Shown piece by piece: positions 13,136 to 19,803 of a stretch of 23,213 nucleotides of DNA. The translations under genes and the position numbers were made by a program. Positions within the stretch are counted from its first letter, which is position 1; the number at the start of each line of letters is the position of its first letter. The stretch comes from a virus, in IMG/VR virus record IMGVR_UViG_3300017752_000175, positions 1 to 23,213 of that record; one strand, written 5' to 3'. The notes under the pieces are model-generated. The model did no database searches. It was not told the origin of the DNA and was given only the letters and a program-made list of their open reading frames with translations.

Positions 13136-14334
13136 AAATTTACTCAAATAGAAACGTTCTTGAGGCGGCAAAGGCGAGGATCAAGTGGATCTTTGATGAA
13201 TTTGAGAACGTCGTAGTTAGTTCTTCTGGGGGTAAGGATTCTACAATCGTATTTGAACTTGCTCTGGCTGAGGCTCAATCCCGTGGTGAGAAGCTTAAAG
13301 TGTTATTCCTTGATCAAGAAGCAGAGTGGCAAGCTACCATTGATGCTGTAAGAGAGCAGATGGAGCACCCTGATGTTGAGCCTTACTGGTTACAGGTTCC
13401 TTTTAGGCTCTTTAATGCTACATCTACTGAAGAGCATTGGTTACAGTGCTGGAGTCCTGAGGAGGAGGATCGGTGGATTCGTCCTAAGGAAGATTACGCT
13501 ATTACAGAAAACAACTTAGGGACTGATCGTTTTAGTAAGATGTTTACCCATATACCAAAAGCTATATGGCCGGATAAGAGAACAGCTTTTTTAGCTGGTG
13601 TCCGAGCAGAAGAGTCCCCTTCACGCGCTGCTGGACTTACAGGAACTCCGGGACACAAATGGGTTACTTGGGTTAAAAAGCTTAAGATAACTCAGAAGGA
13701 GGAGAACCCTAATCTTACCTTTTATCCTATTTACGATTGGTCATATACTGATGTCTGGAAGGCAATTCACGAGCATGGCTGGTCTTACTGTAAGCTTTAC
13801 GATCATTTTTATCGTTATGGGGTTGAGACGGGTAAGATGCGAGTATCTAACGTCCACCATGAAACAGCGGTATGGTCTTTATTTATAATTCAAGAAGTGG
13901 AGCCTGAGACTTACGAGAAGTTAGTTCAAAGAATCTCAGGAATAGATATGGCAGGTAAGATGGGCTTTGCTGATTATTTCCCAAAAGAAGTTCCACCAAT
14001 GTTCTCTGGTTGGCGTGAGTATAGGGATCATTTATTAGATAAGCTTATAGAAGACGAAGATTGGAAAGAGAGATTTAAGAAAAATTTTGCTAGGATGGAG
14101 CTAGACCTAGCTGGTCATAATGAAAAGGGTATGTATAAATGCCAAGCCCGTGCTGTTTTATGTAATGATTGGGAGGGAGTAAAGATGGATAATTTTATGG
14201 CTGCACCTCAGAATTATGGAATCGCCAAAGCTAACCGAAAAGCTAGAAAAGAAGCTACAGAAGCATCTGACCCTAAAGACGGTGATTTGCCCATCGTGCA
14301 AACGCATGACGAACACGAGGATTCCGTTGTGTGA
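13132..14334 (+). CDS. ibrA: IbrA-like PAPS-reductase-family protein
   Basis: The 400-aa protein has the PP-loop SGGKDS at residues 32-37 (SSSGGKDSTIVFEL), followed by LFLDQEAEW near 58, GVRAEESPSRAAG near 166 and YPIYDWSYTDVWKAI near 204. This is the layout of IbrA-type PAPS-reductase-like proteins rather than of true CysH, which ends in a catalytic ECGLH motif that I do not see. The PP-loop binds ATP or an adenylyl/PAPS group. Its direct partner is the IbrB-like ParB protein downstream, as in known ibrAB pairs, whose exact chemistry is unsettled. A Cys-rich micro-ORF overlaps its last 53 bases in another frame. Confidence 0.82.
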   Translation: MKIYSNRNVLEAAKARIKWIFDEFENVVVSSSGGKDSTIVFELALAEAQSRGEKLKVLFLDQEAEWQATIDAVREQMEHPDVEPYWLQVPFRLFNATSTEEHWLQCWSPEEEDRWIRPKEDYAITENNLGTDRFSKMFTHIPKAIWPDKRTAFLAGVRAEESPSRAAGLTGTPGHKWVTWVKKLKITQKEENPNLTFYPIYDWSYTDVWKAIHEHGWSYCKLYDHFYRYGVETGKMRVSNVHHETAVWSLFIIQEVEPETYEKLVQRISGIDMAGKMGFADYFPKEVPPMFSGWREYRDHLLDKLIEDEDWKERFKKNFARMELDLAGHNEKGMYKCQARAVLCNDWEGVKMDNFMAAPQNYGIAKANRKARKEATEASDPKDGDLPIVQTHDEHEDSVV

Positions 14335-14395
14335 GTGGTGTAGCTTTTATCTCTTAGATAATTTACCAAAAACTGTAATTGAGTATAAAGACTAA
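14282..14395 (+). CDS. 37-aa zinc-ribbon micro-ORF between ibrA and ibrB
   Basis: A GTG start at 14282 opens a 37-aa frame with two CxxC knuckles: MICPSCKR (C3, C6) and LCEWC (C17, C20), spaced as in a small zinc ribbon, then a hydrophobic-acidic tail ending KTVIEYKD. It overlaps the last 53 bases of the ibrA frame and its TAA shares a base with the ibrB ATG (TAATG). This overlap fills what would otherwise be a 60-nt gap in an operon that has almost none. The 5' end coincides with palindrome copy 14286-14302. It is too short for most gene finders. A separate zinc peptide or a subunit of the IbrAB pair are both possible. Confidence 0.55.
   Translation: MICPSCKRMTNTRIPLCEWCSFYLLDNLPKTVIEYKD
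14286..14302 (+). repeat. 17-bp palindromic element, ibrA 3' end copy
   Basis: TTTGCCCATCGTGCAAA keeps the TTTGC and CGTGCAAA arms. It lies within the end of ibrA and encodes the first CxxCK of the zinc-ribbon micro-ORF. No TTGCAA-type promoter follows it. Confidence 0.5.
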
Positions 14396-15078
14396 TGACT
14401 AAAGAACAGCAATCTACCTTGGAGTCCCTCTTCTCAGACTGCGATAACGCTAGAGAGAAGATAGACAGGCAGCAAGAAATCTCTCAATGGATTTTTGATC
14501 GTAGCCCTCTCTCAGAACAACCTATTGCCAATATACGATGGGTCCCTGTAGAGCAAGTTGAGGCGAATGACTATAACCCTAACTCCGTAGCTAAAACTGA
14601 GATGGGGCTTCTATACACTTCGATTAAGCATGACGGCTATACTCAGCCTGTGGTTACTATCTATGATGAGGCTAAAGATAAGTATGTTATCATTGACGGC
14701 TTTCACAGATTTACCACAATGCGTATGAACGCTGATATTAAGAAGTGGTGCAAGGGCTTCCTCCCTATCGTTGTCCTAGACAAGCAGATTAATGATCGCA
14801 TGGCATCTACTGTTAGGCATAACCGCGCACGGGGTAAGCATTCGGTGGCTGGTATGGGTAATATGGTGTTGGAGATGTTAGATAATGGCTGGTCTGATGC
14901 TGAGATTTGCGCTGAGCTTGGCATGGAGGCTGACGAACTTGTAAGGCTTAAGCACGTTACAGGATTTAGTAAGCTATTTGAGGACGTAGAGTATAAGAAA
15001 GCGTGGGAAATGAAAAATCAGCTTTTGGCTAAAAAGAAATATAAAGAGGAGCACCCGGAAGAAGAGATGACCGTATGA
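14395..15078 (+). CDS. ibrB: IbrB-like ParB/Srx-fold protein
   Basis: The 227-aa product has the ParB N-terminal-domain pattern characteristic of IbrB: NDYNPN at 58-63, SIKHDGYTQPVV near 76-87, VIIDGFHRF at 98-106 (the conserved GxHR), and RHNRARGKHS at 141-150. An ICAELGMEADELVRL helix-turn-helix-like segment follows near 170. ParB/Srx domains can bind nucleotides, and IbrB partners the IbrA PAPS-reductase-like protein. The DNA-modification or regulatory role is inferred from this pairing. It is joined to the micro-ORF by TAATG and overlaps the next gene by 4 nt. Confidence 0.85.
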   Translation: MTKEQQSTLESLFSDCDNAREKIDRQQEISQWIFDRSPLSEQPIANIRWVPVEQVEANDYNPNSVAKTEMGLLYTSIKHDGYTQPVVTIYDEAKDKYVIIDGFHRFTTMRMNADIKKWCKGFLPIVVLDKQINDRMASTVRHNRARGKHSVAGMGNMVLEMLDNGWSDAEICAELGMEADELVRLKHVTGFSKLFEDVEYKKAWEMKNQLLAKKKYKEEHPEEEMTV

Positions 15079-15914
15079 GAAGAGCCGTTATAGTTCCCTG
15101 CGTACATCATCGAGAGGAGATGATCTGGCGTTTCCTCAAGACTGAGGAAGAGCACCAGCCTCTTAGGGGATGGGACATTATCCTCGTGCCGCAGGGATTC
15201 CATCCGACCGAAAAACAGCTTTCCCCATTCCCGAAGGTTAGGTCGGTGCTTAGCTTCCCGGACATGATCGGGATGGTAGGCGCACGGTTCGCTGGTCTGA
15301 ATCTAGCGTTGCAGGAAGGCTACGATCTCATCTGCTTTGCAGACGATGATATGTATTTCATCGAAGAGACGAAGCCCTACATCTTAGCCGAGCCTCTGGC
15401 GATGCGGCATGATACTGGGGTCGTGACGGTTGAGAGCAAGAACACGGTCAATCGCGTGAAGGAGTTCGTCCGCAAGGACAAGCCAACCATCGAGAAGAAA
15501 GTGATGCTTCACCTGCGCGGCGGGATGATGATGTCGAGGGCGAGCGCGAAGCGAATGATGAAGCTCCACGAAGGCAGGAACTTCTGCTGGGATGACCTGA
15601 GCTACTCCCTGCACGCCTACCTCGCCGGAGGGATTAACTACCACTACAACAAGGTCTGTGCTGTCCATGCCATTCAGCACGTTGACGGGAAAGCGATGTT
15701 CCGAATGTGGGCAAAGATGACTGGTAACACTACGCTTGTCAGGCTCCCAGAGGAGTATATAGTTCCTGCCGAACCGCCGAAGGGGGCCAAGGATGGGTGG
15801 GACGTGATGATGAAGACCATGAAGGGGGTTGACTTCCACGTTGGGGATTCAGCACTGACTCAGGCCGCTCACGAATTTCACCAGAAAAATCACCAACAAT
15901 TAATTATAGAATGA
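15075..15914 (+). CDS. GC-rich glycosyltransferase (GT-A fold), likely acquired
   Basis: The 279-aa protein has GT-A motifs: a VIVPCVHHREE start, an ARFAGLNLALQEGYD helix near 70-84, ICFADDDMYF at 86-95 with the metal-binding DDD, LRGGMMMSRAS near 147, and FCWDDLSYSLHAYLAG at 170-185 with the probable catalytic acids. Its base composition is plainly different: a sampled 60-base line (15181-15240) is 57% GC against 42% in one inside the preceding gene. Even so it is joined by ATGA overlaps at both ends, so it was integrated precisely or replaced a resident gene. The acceptor may be modified DNA like that of the other glycosyltransferases here, but this is inference. Confidence 0.82.
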   Translation: MRRAVIVPCVHHREEMIWRFLKTEEEHQPLRGWDIILVPQGFHPTEKQLSPFPKVRSVLSFPDMIGMVGARFAGLNLALQEGYDLICFADDDMYFIEETKPYILAEPLAMRHDTGVVTVESKNTVNRVKEFVRKDKPTIEKKVMLHLRGGMMMSRASAKRMMKLHEGRNFCWDDLSYSLHAYLAGGINYHYNKVCAVHAIQHVDGKAMFRMWAKMTGNTTLVRLPEEYIVPAEPPKGAKDGWDVMMKTMKGVDFHVGDSALTQAAHEFHQKNHQQLIIE

Positions 15915-16477
15915 ATAAAAAAGTTTTACCTATAACTGACATTAAGCCTTACGAAAAGAATCCCCGTAAGGCTTCTGCTGACGCTATTAATGCCGTAAAG
16001 AAATCTATCGAACGGTTTGGATACAACGTGCCAATAGTGGTTGACGAAAACAACGTAGTCCTTACAGGCCACACAAGGTTGTTAGCTATAAAGGAACTTA
16101 AGTGGGAAAAAGTTACGGTTTTAGTAGCGTCAGATCTTACAGAAGAGCAAGCCAGAGAGTTCCGTATTATTGATAATAGAATCTCTGAGATGTCTGTATG
16201 GGATCACGATCTTCTCAAGGATGAACTTCGTGCAGTAGCAGCAGCCGGAGAAATGGCTGATTGGTATGATGAAAGTGAGTTAGAGAATATTATGGGGTCG
16301 TTAGATGAGGCTGGAGCCTCTGCGATAGCTCCCACGCAAGAACAGATTGATAAGAAGCTTGAGGCTAACGAGAATCATTATAAGAACAGAGATGAAGAGG
16401 CTCATTCACGCATGGTAGAGATTAAGTGCGGTCATTGTTCAGAAAAATTTTACGTTGATTCAAGACTTGGCGATTAA
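15911..16477 (+). CDS. ParB-like protein with C-terminal zinc knuckle, paralogue 1
   Basis: The 188-aa product has a ParB/Srx N-terminal domain: ITDIKPYEKNPRK at 8-20, IERFGYNVPIVVD near 33-45, LTGHTRLLA at 51-59 and EFRIIDNRISE near 83-93. A short C-terminal tail carries KCGHCSEKF (C173, C176), a probable half zinc ribbon. Phage proteins of this type often sit just before the terminase and are annotated as ParB nuclease or as methyltransferase/terminase-associated. The catalytic role is uncertain. The start overlaps the upstream stop as ATGA, and the stop abuts the next ATG. Confidence 0.82.
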   Translation: MNKKVLPITDIKPYEKNPRKASADAINAVKKSIERFGYNVPIVVDENNVVLTGHTRLLAIKELKWEKVTVLVASDLTEEQAREFRIIDNRISEMSVWDHDLLKDELRAVAAAGEMADWYDESELENIMGSLDEAGASAIAPTQEQIDKKLEANENHYKNRDEEAHSRMVEIKCGHCSEKFYVDSRLGD

Positions 16478-17137
16478 ATGCATATAACGATCACTAATTC
16501 TAAAACATTACCCCACCATTCAATGAACATTGTAGAAGTTAGCATTAATGACATCCGACCTTACTGGCGTAATCCAAGGAAAAACGATGATACGGTAGCC
16601 GCTCTTAAGGACTCTATACAGAAATATGGCTACACAGTGCCTATCGTAGTTGACCAAGACGGAGTTATTTTGGCTGGTCACGCTAGGTATAGGGCCTTGG
16701 TTCAGCTTGGATACGAGAAGGTAAGGATTGTCCAAGTTGAACTAGATGAAGAGAAGGCTAGGCAGTTTCGGATCGCAGACAATAAGGCTGGAGAGTTTAC
16801 TGAGTGGGACATGGATACTCTTGAAAAAGAGCTTGAGGATCTCGGTGCTGGGTCAATGGAGAATATTGCTGGATTCTTTCAATCGGAGGAGTGGAAAGAC
16901 ATTATGGATCTAAGCTCTTTTAACGATGCACAAGATGATACTGACGAAGGTGAGGAGCCGCTCGATCAGCAAGTCCCCACGCCTGGGTCCTCTCAAGGTT
17001 CTGACGGAGAAACAGAAGATACGGTGATCGATCTTCTTTGCCCACATTGTCTTGAGGAGAATGTATTTACCATAGAAGAGTTTAGAGAGATTGTAGCTAA
17101 AGCTAGATCTGTGGCTAATGCTGAGGATGATAGCTAA
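16478..17137 (+). CDS. ParB-like protein with C-terminal zinc knuckle, paralogue 2
   Basis: The 219-aa product repeats the architecture of its neighbour: NDIRPYWRNPRK at 24-35, IQKYGYTVPIVVDQDG near 47-62, LAGHARYRAL near 65-74, FRIADNKAGEFTEWD, and a C-terminal LLCPHCLEENVF (C188, C191). The pair arose by tandem duplication, with the zinc-knuckle tail kept in both. An internal ATG at 16523 (MNIVEVSIND) matches the start of paralogue 1 better and could be the true start; I keep 16478 because it abuts the previous stop. The acidic region about 145-185 is an added linker absent from paralogue 1. Confidence 0.8.
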   Translation: MHITITNSKTLPHHSMNIVEVSINDIRPYWRNPRKNDDTVAALKDSIQKYGYTVPIVVDQDGVILAGHARYRALVQLGYEKVRIVQVELDEEKARQFRIADNKAGEFTEWDMDTLEKELEDLGAGSMENIAGFFQSEEWKDIMDLSSFNDAQDDTDEGEEPLDQQVPTPGSSQGSDGETEDTVIDLLCPHCLEENVFTIEEFREIVAKARSVANAEDDS

Positions 17138-17155
17138 GCAAAGATCTTAGCGTTG

Positions 17156-17206
17156 ATGGTTTGCCATTCGTGCAAATGTAACCTTACGTATTATGGGAGT
17201 AACTAA
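17156..17206 (+). CDS. Putative CxxCKC micro-ORF (16 codons), palindrome-associated
   Basis: ATG 17156 opens MVCHSCKCNLTYYGSN, stopping at TAA 17204-17206 and overlapping the start of the small terminase gene in another frame. Three Cys and a His in the first eight residues could bind metal. The frame starts one base before palindrome copy 17160-17176. Like the frame at 561 it may be only a by-product of the DNA element. Confidence 0.25.
   Translation: MVCHSCKCNLTYYGSN
17160..17176 (+). repeat. 17-bp palindromic element, upstream of terminase genes
   Basis: TTTGCCATTCGTGCAAA keeps the TTTGC and CGTGCAAA arms. It occupies the 55-nt gap between the ParB-like and small terminase genes, the only sizeable gap in that part of the operon, and ends 16 nt before the ATG at 17193. 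A repressor or RNA-processing role at the entry to the packaging genes is possible. Confidence 0.55.
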
Positions 17207-17795
17207 AGCAGTCAGGGCTAGAAGACGGAAGAGAGCTATTGAAACCCAAGAGCGCGTTGCTACTAGGGTTGATGTTATGGGTAACACCGTTCCTTTAGAT
17301 CAAGGAGGTAGACCAGATCGACGTTTTGATGACAAGGTAGTTAAGAAGGTATGCGATGCGCTTATCGCAGGTAATACTTATACTAACGCTGCACGCTTAG
17401 CGGGTATATCTAAGGATGCACTTTATCGCTGGAGAAAGGAAGGTGAGAAAGCTCCAGAAGGCTGTAAAGCTAAGGAAGTTTATGACCGTATTGAATCCGC
17501 TTGTGCAGAGGCTGAACATAGAAATGTTATGGTTATACAAAAAGCTGCTGGCTCTGGAAAGTCGTGGCAAGCGGCGGCATGGTTCCTAGAAAGGCGTAAT
17601 CCTCAAGAGTTCGGTAGGCGCGAGAGAGTAGATGTGGGAAATGCAGATGGCGGCGTATTTCTTACTGGATCTGTAGACGAGGGAACTTTAAACGACGAGG
17701 AGAAGTTAGCTGCTTTAAGAGGAGTATTAGCTACAAAGCCAGATTTGAAGTTAGCTATTACCCAAGATGAAGGAGATGGCGATGCCGGAAGCTGA
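17193..17795 (+). CDS. terS: Terminase small subunit (HTH DNA-recognition protein)
   Basis: The 200-aa product has a basic N-terminus (VRARRRKRA), a helix-turn-helix with the homeodomain-like pattern NAARLAGISKDALYRWRKEG at 65-84, a helical EAEHRNVMVIQKAA and the phrase WQAAAWFLERRNPQEFGRRER at 125-145. This phrase is typical of small terminase or phage HTH proteins that lie before TerL. It would recognise the phage packaging site and load the large subunit. The stop overlaps the TerL start region by up to 29 nt. The GSGKS at 120-124 resembles a P-loop but is probably coincidental. Confidence 0.78.
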   Translation: MGVTKAVRARRRKRAIETQERVATRVDVMGNTVPLDQGGRPDRRFDDKVVKKVCDALIAGNTYTNAARLAGISKDALYRWRKEGEKAPEGCKAKEVYDRIESACAEAEHRNVMVIQKAAGSGKSWQAAAWFLERRNPQEFGRRERVDVGNADGGVFLTGSVDEGTLNDEEKLAALRGVLATKPDLKLAITQDEGDGDAGS

Positions 17796-19260
17796 ACCAC
17801 AAGACCAGCAAGTTACTTTTACTCAAGAGGAACACTTAGCTGTGATGGAGGCCCTTGTTGAGGCTGCTAGGGAAGATCTTCTTTCGTTTTTACATATAAT
17901 ACATCCTCAAGTTGAGTCACGTAATTATACGATAGGTGATTTACATAAATACTTGGCTACCATAGTAACTGAAGTCTTGTCTGGAGATAGAGGACCTAAC
18001 CAAACTATTTCAGTTCCACCTCAGCATGGTAAGAGCCGTATGTTATGCGTTCGTGCAGTTGCTTGGCTTATTGGAAAGTTCCCAGGCTTACACATAGGGA
18101 TGACAGGATTCTCTGGAGCATTGTTAGCTGACTTCATGAAAGAAGTTATCTCGCTAACTGAGAGTTCAATATATCAGCAGATATTCCCTGATGTTCATCC
18201 CGTATGGGGTCAAAACACTAGATTCGCTAAGGTATTCTCAAATGGCACTTCTGTTCAGATAAGGTCTGCCGGATCTAAACTTACTGGACGAAGGGTTGAT
18301 TGGCTTATCATTGATGATGCTCATGCTGGACGTAAGGAAGCAGAGTCGCCGTCCTCAAGGAGAAATATTATTCAGTGGTTTTACGGTGATTGTATTAGCC
18401 GTATTTCTAAAGATGCTAAAATCTTCATTATAGGAACTAGGTGGCATCCTGACGATCTTATAGGACACCTTATATCAGAAGAGTCTAAGCAAAGACTGCA
18501 AGATGCAGGTCAGGCTGATAGAATATTTCAAGTTACTAATTTACCGGCAATCTGTAACTCAGAAGATGATCCTTTAGGCAGAGAGATAGGAGATGCTTTA
18601 TTTCCAGAGGAAAGACCTATTTCATTCTTAGAAGGTCAAAAAGCTATGATTCCCTCTTATGAGTGGGAATCTCAATACATGGGAAGACCCGTAGCTGCAT
18701 CGTCAGGTCAGGTTGATGTATCTAAAATAAATTACACTACCCTTGAAGAAGTCCCTAAAGACGTTGAGTGGGTTCGTGGATGGGATTTAGCGTTGACTGA
18801 GAAGCAATCTTCTGACTACACGGCAGGGGCTTTATGCGCTATTGATCGAGAGAAGAGATTTTACATTATTGATGTAACTAAAGGTCAGTTAGCTTGGGCT
18901 AGAATGAGAGCAAGAATATTAGAGACTAGCCGTGTAGATAGAGAAGCTTACAGAGTTTTTAGGATAGGCGTAGAAGGAGTGGGCGGCTTTGATGCAGTTT
19001 ATCAAGATGTTAGGGAGCAGTTGATGGGTGATGTAAAAGTGGAGAAGAAAAATCCACCAAGAGGAGGAAAGTTACTGCGTGCTCAGCCGTGGATTAACTT
19101 GGTAGAGGCAGGTAAAGTATTTATTGTCCGTGGAGCATGGAATTTAGACTTTACTACTGAGCTTGAGCTTTTCCCTGAGGCTTTACATGACGATCAGGTT
19201 GATGCCGTATCAGTAGCTTATGAGTTACTTCAGTCTAAGCCTAGATTGCTTATAGCGTGA
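17767..19260 (+). CDS. terL: Terminase large subunit (ATPase-nuclease)
   Basis: The 497-aa protein has both TerL domains. The ATPase carries Walker A PPQHGKS at 84-90 and Walker B WLIIDDAH at 179-186, plus a coupling motif around IIGTRWHPDDL. The RNase H-like nuclease shows an opening Asp in VRGWDLAL, a middle acidic segment at IGVEGVGGFDAVYQD and a closing HDDQVDAVS near the end. It moves DNA into the prohead and cuts the concatemer. The length is normal. ATG 17767 gives the longest frame, but AAGGAG at 17770-17775 lies 6 nt before another ATG at 17782, which may be the true start. No portal gene follows; the next gene is a 51-aa protein behind its own promoter. Confidence 0.93.
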   Translation: MKEMAMPEAEPQDQQVTFTQEEHLAVMEALVEAAREDLLSFLHIIHPQVESRNYTIGDLHKYLATIVTEVLSGDRGPNQTISVPPQHGKSRMLCVRAVAWLIGKFPGLHIGMTGFSGALLADFMKEVISLTESSIYQQIFPDVHPVWGQNTRFAKVFSNGTSVQIRSAGSKLTGRRVDWLIIDDAHAGRKEAESPSSRRNIIQWFYGDCISRISKDAKIFIIGTRWHPDDLIGHLISEESKQRLQDAGQADRIFQVTNLPAICNSEDDPLGREIGDALFPEERPISFLEGQKAMIPSYEWESQYMGRPVAASSGQVDVSKINYTTLEEVPKDVEWVRGWDLALTEKQSSDYTAGALCAIDREKRFYIIDVTKGQLAWARMRARILETSRVDREAYRVFRIGVEGVGGFDAVYQDVREQLMGDVKVEKKNPPRGGKLLRAQPWINLVEAGKVFIVRGAWNLDFTTELELFPEALHDDQVDAVSVAYELLQSKPRLLIA

Positions 19261-19268
19261 TTTATTGC

Positions 19269-19296
19269 TTGCATACATTCGGATATGTGCTAGATT
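19269..19296 (+). promoter_or_regulatory. Promoter P6 (TTGCAT-N16-TAGATT), leaderless
   Basis: The -35 TTGCAT is at 19269-19274 and the -10 TAGATT at 19291-19296, with TTCGG and TGTGC in the spacer and TTTATTG upstream. The upstream end directly follows the terL stop. The ATG at 19305 is 8 nt after the -10. It is the most diverged of the TTGCAA family. Confidence 0.7.
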
Positions 19297-19304
19297 GGTA
19301 TGTT

Positions 19305-19460
19305 ATGATTGAACTGAGTTACCAACTGAAAGACAGCAACGGCGTTGCCGTTGGAGAAACCCGAGTGATACCGTTTTACGGTAACCGCCGAAAGGCTGAG
19401 GCTTACCGAGACAAGATTCTGAAGAAATTCCCTAAATCACTAATCGCTTGGAGTGAGTAA
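19305..19460 (+). CDS. Hypothetical protein, 51 aa
   Basis: A small protein with a beta-rich first half (MIELSYQLKDSNGVAVGE) and a basic helical second half (NRRKAEAYRDKILKKF). No family is recognised. The open frame extends upstream to 19257 but only through the promoter, so the ATG at 19305 is preferred and would be nearly at the 5' end of the transcript. It is followed 2 nt later by the next gene. Confidence 0.55.
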   Translation: MIELSYQLKDSNGVAVGETRVIPFYGNRRKAEAYRDKILKKFPKSLIAWSE

Positions 19461-19462
19461 TT

Positions 19463-19717
19463 ATGGATCAGATTATTGAACAAAGGATTGAGTATTTGCA
19501 GCGTAAAATATCTCAGCTAGTTAAGCATAAGCTTAAGATGAGAGAAACGTTTTATGACAACGGAGTTATCTTATCCGGTATGTTAGAGCAGTATGATGAT
19601 ACTATGACTAGCATAGATAATGAGATCTCTCAGGTTAATGCTGCGGTTGATGAGTTAACGTTTATACTTAAGGTAATTATGTATGATGATTTTAAGAAAT
19701 CTGGAGAGCAGACTTAG
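19463..19717 (+). CDS. Hypothetical coiled-coil protein, 84 aa
   Basis: The sequence is predominantly helical, with heptad-like hydrophobic spacing across residues 5-75 (YLQRKISQLVKHKLKM and an EISQVNAAVDELTFILK segment), suggesting a coiled-coil dimer. It is probably co-transcribed with the 51-aa gene. No function can be read from it. The spacer after it (19718-19803) is A/T-rich; I see no convincing promoter or terminator there. Confidence 0.6.
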   Translation: MDQIIEQRIEYLQRKISQLVKHKLKMRETFYDNGVILSGMLEQYDDTMTSIDNEISQVNAAVDELTFILKVIMYDDFKKSGEQT

Positions 19718-19803
19718 TGTCTTTACTTTATATTGACTTTATACACATTTAGTGTAATCGTTGTATTTGAGGACTGCGATTTATTACCCCAAATACCTTA
19801 TAT

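Noticed and set aside
13132-14334. The PAPS-reductase-like protein as a sulfate-assimilation CysH
   Set aside because: No C-terminal ECGLH motif is visible, and the neighbouring IbrB-like gene and phage context favour IbrA-type function.
15384-15839. 151-aa open frame on the - strand
   Set aside because: It lies wholly inside the GC-rich glycosyltransferase gene, whose motifs (ADDDMYF, CWDD) are clear. Long antisense frames are expected in GC-rich genes, and the product is His/Pro/Arg-rich without a domain.
17550-17566. Walker A-like GSGKS in the small terminase
   Set aside because: It falls in the helical segment before WQAAAWFLE, and no Walker B or Rossmann pattern surrounds it.
19718-19803. 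Promoter before the phosphoesterase (TTGACT at 19733)
   Set aside because: No acceptable -10 lies at 16-18 bp. TGTAAT is at only 14 bp and TAATCG matches poorly.
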